Below, in pieces: positions 1 through 7,252 of a stretch of DNA of 22,581 bases; within the stretch, counting starts at the first letter, position 1; every line of letters begins with the position of its first letter. A program made the position numbers and the translations under genes. Origin of the DNA: JBOGJI01 sp050747865 (GTDB lineage: Bacteria; Acidobacteriota; Thermoanaerobaculia; Multivoradales; JAHEKO01). The DNA is taken from contig JBOGJI010000128.1 of NCBI GenBank assembly GCA_050747865.1, forward strand, positions 1 through 22,581, written 5' to 3'. Below the pieces are notes generated by a model. That model had not been told where the DNA came from, made no database searches, and was given only the letters and a program-made list of their open reading frames with translations.

Positions 1-2
1 GG

Positions 3-62
3 GAGGAGCGCGGCGAAGTCCTCTATGCCGAGGACCCCGCCACCGAGCTGGTCCTGCACTGA
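3..62 (+). CDS. C-terminal tail of an unidentified gene (partial)
   Basis: An open frame entering from the left edge ends at a TGA at 60-62 and encodes about 19 residues, finishing ...EDPATELVLH. It is too short to assign to a family. Frame choice rests only on a reasonable amino-acid mix and on the position just before a 145-base gap leading to the next gene on the same strand. Another frame could be the real one. Confidence 0.3.
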   Translation, partial: EERGEVLYAEDPATELVLH

Positions 63-207
63 TCCTGGCCGGGTGGGTCCTTGTTCCACCATGGCGCGCC
101 TCATCCGACGACGAGGAGACGTCATCGATCTCGCCGTTTCGTGCTTCAATCTGTCATGCTTCCGGAGCCGGTGATACCGAAGCAGAGAATCGTTCCAGGA
201 GGAGCCG

Positions 208-1215
208 ATGCGCCGCGCACGATTCGCCTCTCATGTCCGTTCCCTCCGCCGTTCCGTCCCGGTCGTCGCCATGGCACTCGCTGTCGCCGGTCAGCTCTCG
301 GTGTCGACGACGGCGCAGGAGCCGAGCGAGGCGATGCGCCACCGCCCGCCTGAGCGCGTGCGGGTCATTCTCTATCGCGATCTCAACCTGAGCGGTGTGC
401 ACGAAGGCTTCGCCCGCGACGTCGCGGATCTGCGGGGGAGCCGGATCGGCGACAATCAGGCGACTTCGGTCCAGGTGGCGCGCGGCTGCCGGGTCCGCCT
501 CTACCAGCACCCCAACTACGGCGGCCGCTACACCGAGGTCGAGGGCGCGCTGCGCGACCTCCGCGGCTCCCAGGTGGGCGACGACGGCGCCTCGTCTCTC
601 AAGGTGCGCTGTTTCGGGGACGGCGGCTGGGACGAGCCGTCGTCTAGATCCGGCGTCACCCTCTACCGCGACCTCGGCTTCCGTGGCGTCTCCGAGACTT
701 TCGCCCGCGACGTGCCGGATCTGCGTGCGAGCCGGATCGGCGACGATGAGGCGACCTCGGCACGCGCCGCCCGCGGCTGCCGGGCGCGCCTCTACCAGCA
801 TCCCGATTACGGCGGCCGCTACACCGAGGTCGACGGCGCGCTGCCTGACCTGCGCGGCAGCGCCGTCGGTGACGACGGCGCTTCGTCGCTGCGCGTGCGC
901 TGCGCCGGGGAGGGCTGGGGCGACTGGCCGGGCGACGGCGGGGGCGGCGTCCGGCGTGGAGTGACGCTCTTCCGGGACCTCGAGTTCCGCGGCGTCGGCG
1001 AGACCTTCTACGGCAGCGTGGCGGACCTGCGCGGCACGCGAGTCGGTGACGACCAGGCAACATCGGTGCGGGTCGACCGCGGCTGCCGGGCGCGGCTCTA
1101 CCAGCACCCGAACTTCGGCGGCCTATATACCGAGCTAGACGGCGACGCGCCCGACTTGAGGGGCAGCCGGGTGGGAGACGACAGCGTCTCCTCGCTGCAG
1201 GTCCTGTGTCGCTGA
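208..1215 (+). CDS. Secreted protein with three beta/gamma-crystallin domains (six Greek-key motifs)
   Basis: 335 residues. The ATG at 208 has a strong AGGAGG ribosome site at 197-202 with five bases of spacing. A signal peptide (charged start, hydrophobic core about 17-30) is followed by a short Ala/Pro linker. Three crystallin domains lie at about 53-135, 149-232 and 251-334. Each has two Greek keys with the Y/F-x-D-x-x-F/Y-x-G pattern and a D/N-D/N-x-x-S/T-S calcium motif. All six motifs are intact (residues 82-87, 125-130, 179-184, 222-227, 281-286, 324-329). Each domain also has exactly two cysteines, 41 residues apart (94/135, 191/232, 293/334), suggesting one disulfide per domain, as expected outside the cytoplasm. 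Linkers are rich in Gly and Trp. Bacterial members of this family bind calcium and gain stability from it, but their roles are mostly unknown. Family call is firm; function is inference. Confidence 0.9.
   Translation: MRRARFASHVRSLRRSVPVVAMALAVAGQLSVSTTAQEPSEAMRHRPPERVRVILYRDLNLSGVHEGFARDVADLRGSRIGDNQATSVQVARGCRVRLYQHPNYGGRYTEVEGALRDLRGSQVGDDGASSLKVRCFGDGGWDEPSSRSGVTLYRDLGFRGVSETFARDVPDLRASRIGDDEATSARAARGCRARLYQHPDYGGRYTEVDGALPDLRGSAVGDDGASSLRVRCAGEGWGDWPGDGGGGVRRGVTLFRDLEFRGVGETFYGSVADLRGTRVGDDQATSVRVDRGCRARLYQHPNFGGLYTELDGDAPDLRGSRVGDDSVSSLQVLCR
364..1209 (+). repeat. Three tandem crystallin-domain repeats within one gene
   Basis: Units run at about 364-612, 652-903 and 958-1209. The second Greek key is best conserved at DNA level: segments starting at 484, 775 and 1081 (GGCTGCCGGG...) stay close to identical for over 50 bases, and copies 1 and 2 differ at only a few positions. 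This suggests relatively recent duplication or ongoing conversion between copies. Confidence 0.8.
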
Positions 1216-1253
1216 GCGGGAGCTCGAAGCGCGCCGCAGGGTGATCGCCGGGC

Positions 1254-2234
1254 TCACTCCGTGAGTCGCGGCGGGTTCGGCTCCGCCGGCGATCCACCGA
1301 GCCGCTGGGCGACCAGGAAGGCGGGGCGGTTCTTCACCGCCTGGTGGATGCTCGCCAGGTAGGTCCCGAGGATGCCGAGCAGGATGAAGAGGACGCCGAA
1401 CATAAAAGAGATCACGGTCAGCACCGACGCCCAGCCCGGGACCGTGTGGCCGCGCGCGTATTGCACGACGATGTAGACGATCTCGAGGAAGGCCAGCGCG
1501 CTGGTCGCCAGGCCGATCCAGATGCCGAGCCGCAGCGGGACGGTGGAGAACGAGACCAGACCGGAGACCGCGAGCCGCAGCATGCGGCCGAGGCGGAACT
1601 TCGAGCGGCCGGCCGGGCGGGCGCGAGCCTGGAACTCCACCGCGGTGCCGGTGCCGCCCAGCCAACGCACCAGGCCGCGCAGGAACGGCTCGGGGTCGCG
1701 CATCTCGAGGACGGCGTCGACCACCGACCAGTCGAGGAGCCGGAAGTCCGACGAGCCCGGGGGCACCTCGATTCCGGAGAGCGCCGAGAAGACCCGATAG
1801 AAGAGGCGCGACGTCCAGCGTTTGAGCGCACCGGTGTCGGCGCTGTCGCGACGGATCGTGTGGACGATCCGGCTGCCGCCGCGCCAGGCGTCGACGAGAC
1901 GGGGAATGACCTCCGGCGGGTGCTGGAGGTCGCCGTCCATGGTGACCACCGCGCGGCCGGTGGCGGCGGAGAGCCCGGCCAGCATCGCCCCCTGATGGCC
2001 GAAGTTGCGCAGCAGGGAGAGCCCGTGGATGGTCGGCTGCCGCCGGTGCGCGGCCGCGATGCGCTCCCAGGTGTCGTCCGTGCTGCCGTCGTCGACCAGC
2101 ACGATCTCGAACGGCTCGCCCAGCGTCCGCAGGACCGCGACGAGCTCGTCGACCAGCGGCTCGACGTTCTCCGCCTCGTCGTGGAGCGCCACGACGATCG
2201 AGATCACCGCATCGCGGTTGCCCTCAGTTCCCAT
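1254..2234 (-). CDS. GT2 glycosyltransferase, DPM1/GtrB-like polyprenyl-phosphate sugar synthase
   Basis: 326 residues from the ATG at 2234; an open frame reaches further upstream, but conservation begins just after this Met (ISIVVALHDEAENV). The GT-A domain spans about 10-215, with nucleotide-sugar motif LVDDGSTDD near 46-54, RNFGHQGA at 76-83 and the metal-binding D-G-D at 100-102. Two C-terminal membrane helices follow (about 233-257 and 268-295), the layout of GtrB and related enzymes that load a sugar from a nucleotide donor onto undecaprenyl phosphate at the inner face of the membrane. Its first 11 bases overlap the end of the upstream GT-C-like gene, indicating translational coupling. 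It probably supplies lipid-linked sugar to that protein. The sugar cannot be read from sequence. Confidence 0.88.
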   Translation of the reverse strand: MGTEGNRDAVISIVVALHDEAENVEPLVDELVAVLRTLGEPFEIVLVDDGSTDDTWERIAAAHRRQPTIHGLSLLRNFGHQGAMLAGLSAATGRAVVTMDGDLQHPPEVIPRLVDAWRGGSRIVHTIRRDSADTGALKRWTSRLFYRVFSALSGIEVPPGSSDFRLLDWSVVDAVLEMRDPEPFLRGLVRWLGGTGTAVEFQARARPAGRSKFRLGRMLRLAVSGLVSFSTVPLRLGIWIGLATSALAFLEIVYIVVQYARGHTVPGWASVLTVISFMFGVLFILLGILGTYLASIHQAVKNRPAFLVAQRLGGSPAEPNPPRLTE

Positions 2235-5200
2235 GCGGCTCCCGATCGTACCCGCTGCCGCTCTCGGCCGGCGGGCTAGCCTCATCGAGGGTCGCCGGGC
2301 GAAGCTCTGAGAGCCGCTCGGCGGCGTAGCCGCTCCAGGAGGTGTCGGGAAAGCTCGCCACGACGTCACGGAACGACGCCCTGGCGCTCGCGAGGTCCCC
2401 GAGGCGGCTGTGGCAGAGGCCGACGTGATATTCGGCCTCGGCGCGGTACGGGCTCTCGGGGAAACGATCGATCATCTCCGTGAAGAGGTCGATGGCCTCC
2501 CGCAACCGCTCTTCGCGATAGGCGGCGAGCGCCTGGTAGAAGCTCGCGTGCAGCGCTGCGGAGGAGAGCGGATTGGCGGCGACGGCGCGCTCGAACAGCA
2601 AGCGGGCGTCGGCGAACCGCTCCTGCCGGTAGGCCTCGAGACCCCGCTCGTAGAGCGCCGGCGCATACGCCCGCCCCCCGAATCCGGCGGTCGCCCAGGC
2701 CCCGAGGCAGAGAAGGAGCGCGAGCGCGGTGCCGGCGGCGGCCCGACGGGGCGACAGAATGGCCCCGTCGTCGATCCCCTCTCGCGATCGGCCGGCGTGC
2801 GCCCTGCGATGCCGAGAAGCGAGCCGTCGCCACAGGGACAGGCCGGCGACCCACACGACGAGGATGCCGCCGAGCGCGGTCAGCAGGCGGCCCAGCCGGA
2901 CGATCGGCGGGCTCCCGAACTCGAGAGCGATCTCCTCTGCCTCCGGAATGACGAGCATGAACCCCGGCGAGGCCAGATAGACCCGTTCGGCGCCCCGAAC
3001 GCGCCATCGCGGGTGATAGGAGATGCGGATCAGGAGGGGGTGCCCCGGTGAGCTGGTGCGGATGCCGATGCGATCCCCTTCGATCTCCTCATCGACGACA
3101 ACGCGAGACGCGCCGGCGAGGGGGACACGCGGGACGTCGTGCGGCAGCTCGCTGAGCCGGAGCGGGAAGCGAGCCGCGGTCTCTCCCGCGGGAAGAGGCC
3201 CCCGAACCAGCACCACGTCTTCGCTGCCGGGACGCTTGAACCAGCGGAAGAAGTCGCGCTTCCAGTCCTCGGAGGTCAGGAGCACGGGCTGGTGGTCGAG
3301 GGGGATGACATAGCGGCCGTCGCCTTCCCGAACGCGATGGATTTCGTAGGGCGGGAAGGCCGCTTCGAGGGTGAAGTCATCGGAGCGCCGCAGGGCCGCC
3401 TTGAGCGCCTCGCTGCGGGCGATGAGCTGGCCGGCGTTGTACTGCCGCAGGTGGCTCGCGGCGCGCTCGAGGTCGAGCCGCCCGCAGTGGTAGTCGGGGA
3501 ACGGGCAGGAGGCGACCTGCGAATATTCGGACTGCAGGTAGAAGATCTCGGGAGCGCTGATCCCCGACTGGTTGTAGAGACCCTCGAGCGTGCTGCGACC
3601 CGAGAACAGCGGCAGCGACTCGAAGGCGCGGATCGAGCCCGCCGCGTTGTGCGCCGGCGAATGCTCGAAGACGACGCGCGGATCTCCGGGACCCCCGGAG
3701 AGATACGTGTTCACATCCTCGAAGACATCCCACAGCGGCTTGCGCTCGAAGCCCGAGTAGTTCCACTCGATCCACTGGGGAACGTAGGCGACGTGGCGGT
3801 CGGACCACAGCAGCGTGCCACCGGCGAGCAGCAGCACAGCGGCGCCGGTGGGCGCCACGCGGCGGCCTACCGCCGCCAACGCGGCCGCCGCTAGCAGCGC
3901 GACCGCGAGCTGGACGAGTGGGAGAAATCGGATGTCGACGCCGCCCAGCTTCGGGGCCACCAGATAGAGGACAAGACCGATCCAGAGCGGGTTGACCAGG
4001 GCGAGAGCCCGCGGGCTGAAGGGGCCGCCAGGCCCGACCGGACGCCGCGGGGAACGGGCCAGAGCCAGGACCAGGCCGAGCGCGGCGACGGCCGCGAACG
4101 GCCACAGGATGGGCGGCAGCACGTTCTGCCAGGAGTCGATCCGCCAGATGTCGCGGTAGGGCGAGCCGTAGGGGGCGTAGGCGAGCAGCGGCACGATCCA
4201 GAAGCCGATCAGGCAAAAGGCGAGCGCGTAGAGTCGGGCCAGGTATCCGACGTTGGCGCGCAGCCGCGGCAGCCAGAGCAGGTGCGCCGACGCCAGCGCG
4301 CCGGCGACGAGCAGCGCGTAGGCGTGGCTCAAGCCCACGGCGGCCAACAGCACGGCGTTGGCGACCAGGTGGCGTTGCCGGACCATGCCGCGGTATGCGG
4401 TGCCGGCGAAGAGGAGGGCGAGCGCCAGCCCCAGGGAGTACGAGAACTCGCCGGCCAGCGTGCTCGCCAGGTTGCCGCCCCAGACCGAGTTCGTCTCGTT
4501 GAGCAGGAACGGCACGGTGAGCACGGCGGCGAGCGCCGGCGCGGGGCGCCGGAAGCCGAAGCAGCGGAAGGCTCCATAGGCCGCCAGGGGGGTGAGGAAG
4601 ACGCCCAGTACCGTCACCAGCTTGAACGCCACCGGGAGACCGACGAACGGTTCCAGCCCGGCCATGAGCAGGAACGGCAGCGGGAAGTAGAGCTGGAAGA
4701 TCGGGTACCCGGCCAGGTTGCCCTGCAGCCATCCCAGGATCCGCCCCTGCGGCAGCAGGGCCTCGGCCAGGACCTTGGCGGTCAGGTAGTGCGACGCGGT
4801 GTCGCCGCCGGTGGCCGTCGTCGGCAGCAGCAGGAGCGAGGGACGGAGGTATGCCAGCAGGTAGACGACGAGGACGCCGATCACGACGAGATCGAGCAGT
4901 CGGCCGCCACGGCCTTGGGCAGGGGCCGCCATCGCCCACGGAGGTGAACCCTTCTCGCCGCGCAAGGTCCCGATCGCCAGCGCGACGACGAGCGATCCGA
5001 GCAGGAACAGCAGCGGGATGCGGAACCGGTCGGTCGGACGCCGCGGAGGCAGGACGGACGCCGTGGCGGGCACGAAGAGGCTGTCGCGGACACCGCGCAC
5101 CTCGGTCTCGAGGAGCGCGAGGATCTCGTACGAGCTGCCGGCGAAGGCCGACTCGCTGGCGATCGGGAGCTCGATCTCGACCGGCGTGTCGCCGGCGTGA

Positions 5201-5760
5201 GTGATGCGGCGCACGGGAGCGCCGTGGAGGGTCAGCTCGTCCGGCAGGACGATGCGGACGGAAACGGGGCCTGGTCGGGCCGGGGGCTCTATGCGCAGGC
5301 TGGCGACGGCCGGATCCCGCCGCACGCCGATCGACGTCAGCGTCGCCGAGAGGCCTCGCGGCGGCGACTCCGGGCCTTCCAGGTAGGCGTACGAGAGCGA
5401 CGAGAGCGGATAGCCGCCCTCGTCGTGGTAGCGGACACGAACCGTCACGGGTGCGCGCCCGGGTGGTGCGTCCTCGGGATGCAGGTCGACTCGTCTGCGC
5501 CAGGTCGCGCCCGGCTGCAGGGACGGCGGCCCGGGCAGGGTCCGGCGCCGCTCTCCGACGATGAGCTCGACGCCGAGCTCATGCGCCGCGTCGTCGCCGC
5601 GATTGGCGATCTCGACCTCGCAATACCCTTCGACCGCGGAGCACGCGGTGGTCTGCTCGAGCGTGATCTGGCCGGCCAGAGTGGGGGCCGCGCCGGACAG
5701 CGCGACCAGCACCCCGGCACGGAAGGTTCTGGCCCCGGACACGGTACGGCGGCGAGGCAT
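2224..5760 (-). CDS. Large GT-C-like (PTPS-related) membrane protein with C-terminal TPR region
   Basis: 1178 residues. An N-terminal signal or anchor (about 15-30) leads into an exported beta-rich region (about 31-240, three Cys). A multi-helix membrane core spans about 246-655. It carries the GGDTASH motif (Asp320), then LLPQGRILGW and GYPIFQLYFPLPF, typical of the '6-pyruvoyl-tetrahydropterin synthase-related' membrane domain, placed with GT-C glycosyltransferases. In GT-C enzymes an acidic residue in this first outer loop is catalytic. A soluble region (about 656-955), a helix (957-975) and another (1010-1027) precede TPR-like helices (about 1034-1152: YRQERFADARLLFERA, YREERLREAIDLFTEM, CHSRLGDLASARASF) like those of BamD/YbgF. 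Start ATG at 5760 has GGAAG ten bases upstream. It lies 19 bases after the Ser/Thr lipoprotein gene and overlaps the GT2. Likely role: transferring sugar from a lipid carrier at the outer face; acceptor unknown. The TPR fusion is unusual. Confidence 0.8.
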   Translation of the reverse strand: MPRRRTVSGARTFRAGVLVALSGAAPTLAGQITLEQTTACSAVEGYCEVEIANRGDDAAHELGVELIVGERRRTLPGPPSLQPGATWRRRVDLHPEDAPPGRAPVTVRVRYHDEGGYPLSSLSYAYLEGPESPPRGLSATLTSIGVRRDPAVASLRIEPPARPGPVSVRIVLPDELTLHGAPVRRITHAGDTPVEIELPIASESAFAGSSYEILALLETEVRGVRDSLFVPATASVLPPRRPTDRFRIPLLFLLGSLVVALAIGTLRGEKGSPPWAMAAPAQGRGGRLLDLVVIGVLVVYLLAYLRPSLLLLPTTATGGDTASHYLTAKVLAEALLPQGRILGWLQGNLAGYPIFQLYFPLPFLLMAGLEPFVGLPVAFKLVTVLGVFLTPLAAYGAFRCFGFRRPAPALAAVLTVPFLLNETNSVWGGNLASTLAGEFSYSLGLALALLFAGTAYRGMVRQRHLVANAVLLAAVGLSHAYALLVAGALASAHLLWLPRLRANVGYLARLYALAFCLIGFWIVPLLAYAPYGSPYRDIWRIDSWQNVLPPILWPFAAVAALGLVLALARSPRRPVGPGGPFSPRALALVNPLWIGLVLYLVAPKLGGVDIRFLPLVQLAVALLAAAALAAVGRRVAPTGAAVLLLAGGTLLWSDRHVAYVPQWIEWNYSGFERKPLWDVFEDVNTYLSGGPGDPRVVFEHSPAHNAAGSIRAFESLPLFSGRSTLEGLYNQSGISAPEIFYLQSEYSQVASCPFPDYHCGRLDLERAASHLRQYNAGQLIARSEALKAALRRSDDFTLEAAFPPYEIHRVREGDGRYVIPLDHQPVLLTSEDWKRDFFRWFKRPGSEDVVLVRGPLPAGETAARFPLRLSELPHDVPRVPLAGASRVVVDEEIEGDRIGIRTSSPGHPLLIRISYHPRWRVRGAERVYLASPGFMLVIPEAEEIALEFGSPPIVRLGRLLTALGGILVVWVAGLSLWRRLASRHRRAHAGRSREGIDDGAILSPRRAAAGTALALLLCLGAWATAGFGGRAYAPALYERGLEAYRQERFADARLLFERAVAANPLSSAALHASFYQALAAYREERLREAIDLFTEMIDRFPESPYRAEAEYHVGLCHSRLGDLASARASFRDVVASFPDTSWSGYAAERLSELRPATLDEASPPAESGSGYDREPHGN

Positions 5761-5779
5761 TGAAGCCGCTTCCGGCCGA

Positions 5780-6115
5780 TCAGGTCGTGGTGGTAGTGGT
5801 AGTGGTAGTCGTGGTCGTCGAAGTGGTGGTGGTCGAGTTTGTCCCGCTGGAGCTCGTGGTGCTCGAGTCGCTCGAAGACGAGGTACTGCTGGACGAGGAG
5901 GAGCTGTCGGACGAGGAACTGGTCGACGAGGACGAGCTGCTCGAAGACGAGGAGCTGCTCGATGAGGTCGAGCTGGTGCTGGAGGTCGAAGAGCTGGGCG
6001 GTGCCGTGGGCGTGACGGTCTCGCTGCAGGCGACGACCAGGACGGCGGTGAACAGGGCGAGGGCCGCGACGGGAGCCAGCAGCTTCAGTTGACGCTTGAT
6101 CATGTCGCGGCTCAT
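5780..6115 (-). CDS. Lipoprotein with an almost pure Ser/Thr mature region
   Basis: 111 residues from the ATG at 6115 (GGGAG five bases upstream); a GTG four codons earlier and an ATG at 6103 are alternatives. A basic n-region (MIKRQLK), a hydrophobic stretch and a lipobox (VVAC, Cys30) predict export and lipidation. After a short Pro/Thr linker, residues 41-111 contain 67 Ser or Thr out of 71; the exceptions are Asp70, Asp83, Gly91 and Asn93. The stretch is Ser-rich first and ends in a Thr run. No folded domain is possible here, so the tail is probably an extended stalk or a heavily O-glycosylated mucin-like chain. It is the first gene of an operon with a GT-C-like protein and a GT2, which makes it a natural candidate acceptor; this is inference. 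Another possibility is a simple surface spacer. Confidence 0.72.
   Translation of the reverse strand: MSRDMIKRQLKLLAPVAALALFTAVLVVACSETVTPTAPPSSSTSSTSSTSSSSSSSSSSSSSSTSSSSDSSSSSSSTSSSSDSSTTSSSGTNSTTTTSTTTTTTTTTTTT
5783..5995 (-). repeat. Low-complexity Ser/Thr-coding tract
   Basis: About 213 bases of degenerate triplet repeat: TCG/TCC/AGC-type Ser codons, then ACC/ACT/ACG Thr codons. At 5790-5810 of the plus strand it reads as repeated GTGGTA units. Such triplet runs can slip in replication without shifting frame, so tail length may vary between strains. Confidence 0.75.
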
Positions 6116-6267
6116 CCACGCTCCCACTTTTTAGTTGTCCCGCGGAAGCGAAGGGTTCAGCTCTTCGAGAGGACAGCCTACCACGTCCTCCAACCCGATC
6201 AGGCCGTCGCGCCGAGTCGTATGATCTCGAGTGCCGCCCGCATCCGGGCGGCGAGCGGAGCGATCCC

Positions 6268-7200
6268 ATGGCCCACACCCATCCGCACATACCGGCGCGA
6301 CAGGCCGGTTTCCGTCGCCTGGCGGTGGTTCTGGGGCTGGTCTGCGTGTACATGGTGGCCGAGGTGCTGGGGGGCCTGCTCACCGGCTCGCTGGCGCTGC
6401 TCGCCGATGCCGGGCACATGCTCTCCGACGCCGGCTCGCTGGCGCTGGCGCTGTTCGCCCTGTGGATCGCCGCCCGGCCGCGCACCCCGGAGCGCACCTA
6501 CGGCTACCACCGCACCGAGATCCTGGTGGCGCTGGTCAACGGCATCACCCTGGTGGCGATCGCGGTGTGGATAGTCGTCCAGGCGATGGAGCGGCTCCGC
6601 GAGCCGCGCGAGGTGATCCCCGGCCCCATGATGGCGGTGGCCCTGGGAGGCCTGGTGGTGAACGTGCTCGGGCTGTGGATCCTCGCCGGCAGTCGCGGCG
6701 ACTCGCTCAACCTGCGCGGCGCCTGGCAACACGTGGTCTCCGACGCGCTGGGCAGCGTGCAGGTCCTGGTCGCGGGCGGCCTCATCTGGGCGTTCGGCTG
6801 GCAGTGGGCGGACCCTCTGGCATCGCTGCTGATCGCCGGGTTGATCGCCTGGTCGGCATGGCCGCTGCTGGCGGAGTCGGTGCACGTGCTGATGGAGGGC
6901 ACGCCGCGGCACCTCGACGCCGAGGACGTGGCCGCGGCACTCAAAGCCGTGGAAGGCGTCGAGGACGTCCACGACCTCCACCTGTGGACCATCACCACCG
7001 GCTTCGAGTCGCTGTCCGCCCACGCGCGGGTGACCGGCCGCGACCGGGACGCTGCCCTGGGAGAGCTGCGCGATGTGCTGCGGCGCCGATTCGGCATCCA
7101 TCACAGCACCATCCAGCTCGAAGGCGCCGAGGGATGCGCCCCCGGAGCCTGCGCCGAGCAGGACACCCGAGCAGGCCGACGGCGGACCAGTGGCGAGTGA
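6268..7200 (+). CDS. Cation diffusion facilitator (CzcD/ZitB-type Zn2+ exporter)
   Basis: 310 residues. Proton-driven export of Zn2+ or similar divalent metals across the inner membrane, working as a dimer. Six membrane helices fill about 17-200. The transport-site residues are both present: HxxxD at His50/Asp54 (with Asp47) in helix 2 and at His155/Asp159 in helix 5, in the family's NLRGAWQHVVSDALGS setting. The cytoplasmic ferredoxin-like domain (about 212-285) has His235 and His238 for regulatory metal binding, and the tail has a C-x4-C pair (290/295). The Asp/His rather than Asp/Asp pattern fits Zn-type CDFs. Start ATG 6268 follows GCGGAG by seven bases. It diverges from the Ser/Thr lipoprotein operon across about 150 bases. 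Confidence 0.93.
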   Translation: MAHTHPHIPARQAGFRRLAVVLGLVCVYMVAEVLGGLLTGSLALLADAGHMLSDAGSLALALFALWIAARPRTPERTYGYHRTEILVALVNGITLVAIAVWIVVQAMERLREPREVIPGPMMAVALGGLVVNVLGLWILAGSRGDSLNLRGAWQHVVSDALGSVQVLVAGGLIWAFGWQWADPLASLLIAGLIAWSAWPLLAESVHVLMEGTPRHLDAEDVAAALKAVEGVEDVHDLHLWTITTGFESLSAHARVTGRDRDAALGELRDVLRRRFGIHHSTIQLEGAEGCAPGACAEQDTRAGRRRTSGE

Positions 7201-7252
7201 TACGGGTGGACATTCCGAGCCGGCGCGAAACCTGCATAAAGCCTCCGCTTCC

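Noticed and set aside
81..353. A 90-codon plus-strand frame near the left end
   Set aside because: It overlaps the crystallin signal peptide out of frame and has no ribosome site or family features.
5760..6092. A Val/Glu/Leu-rich 110-codon plus-strand frame
   Set aside because: It is the complement of the Ser/Thr codon repeats; the minus strand has the signal peptide, lipobox and ribosome site.
6197..6225. A possible promoter for the CDF gene with TATGAT at 6220-6225
   Set aside because: The -10 match is good, but the sequence 17-18 bases upstream (GATCAG) is nothing like a -35, so I did not list it.
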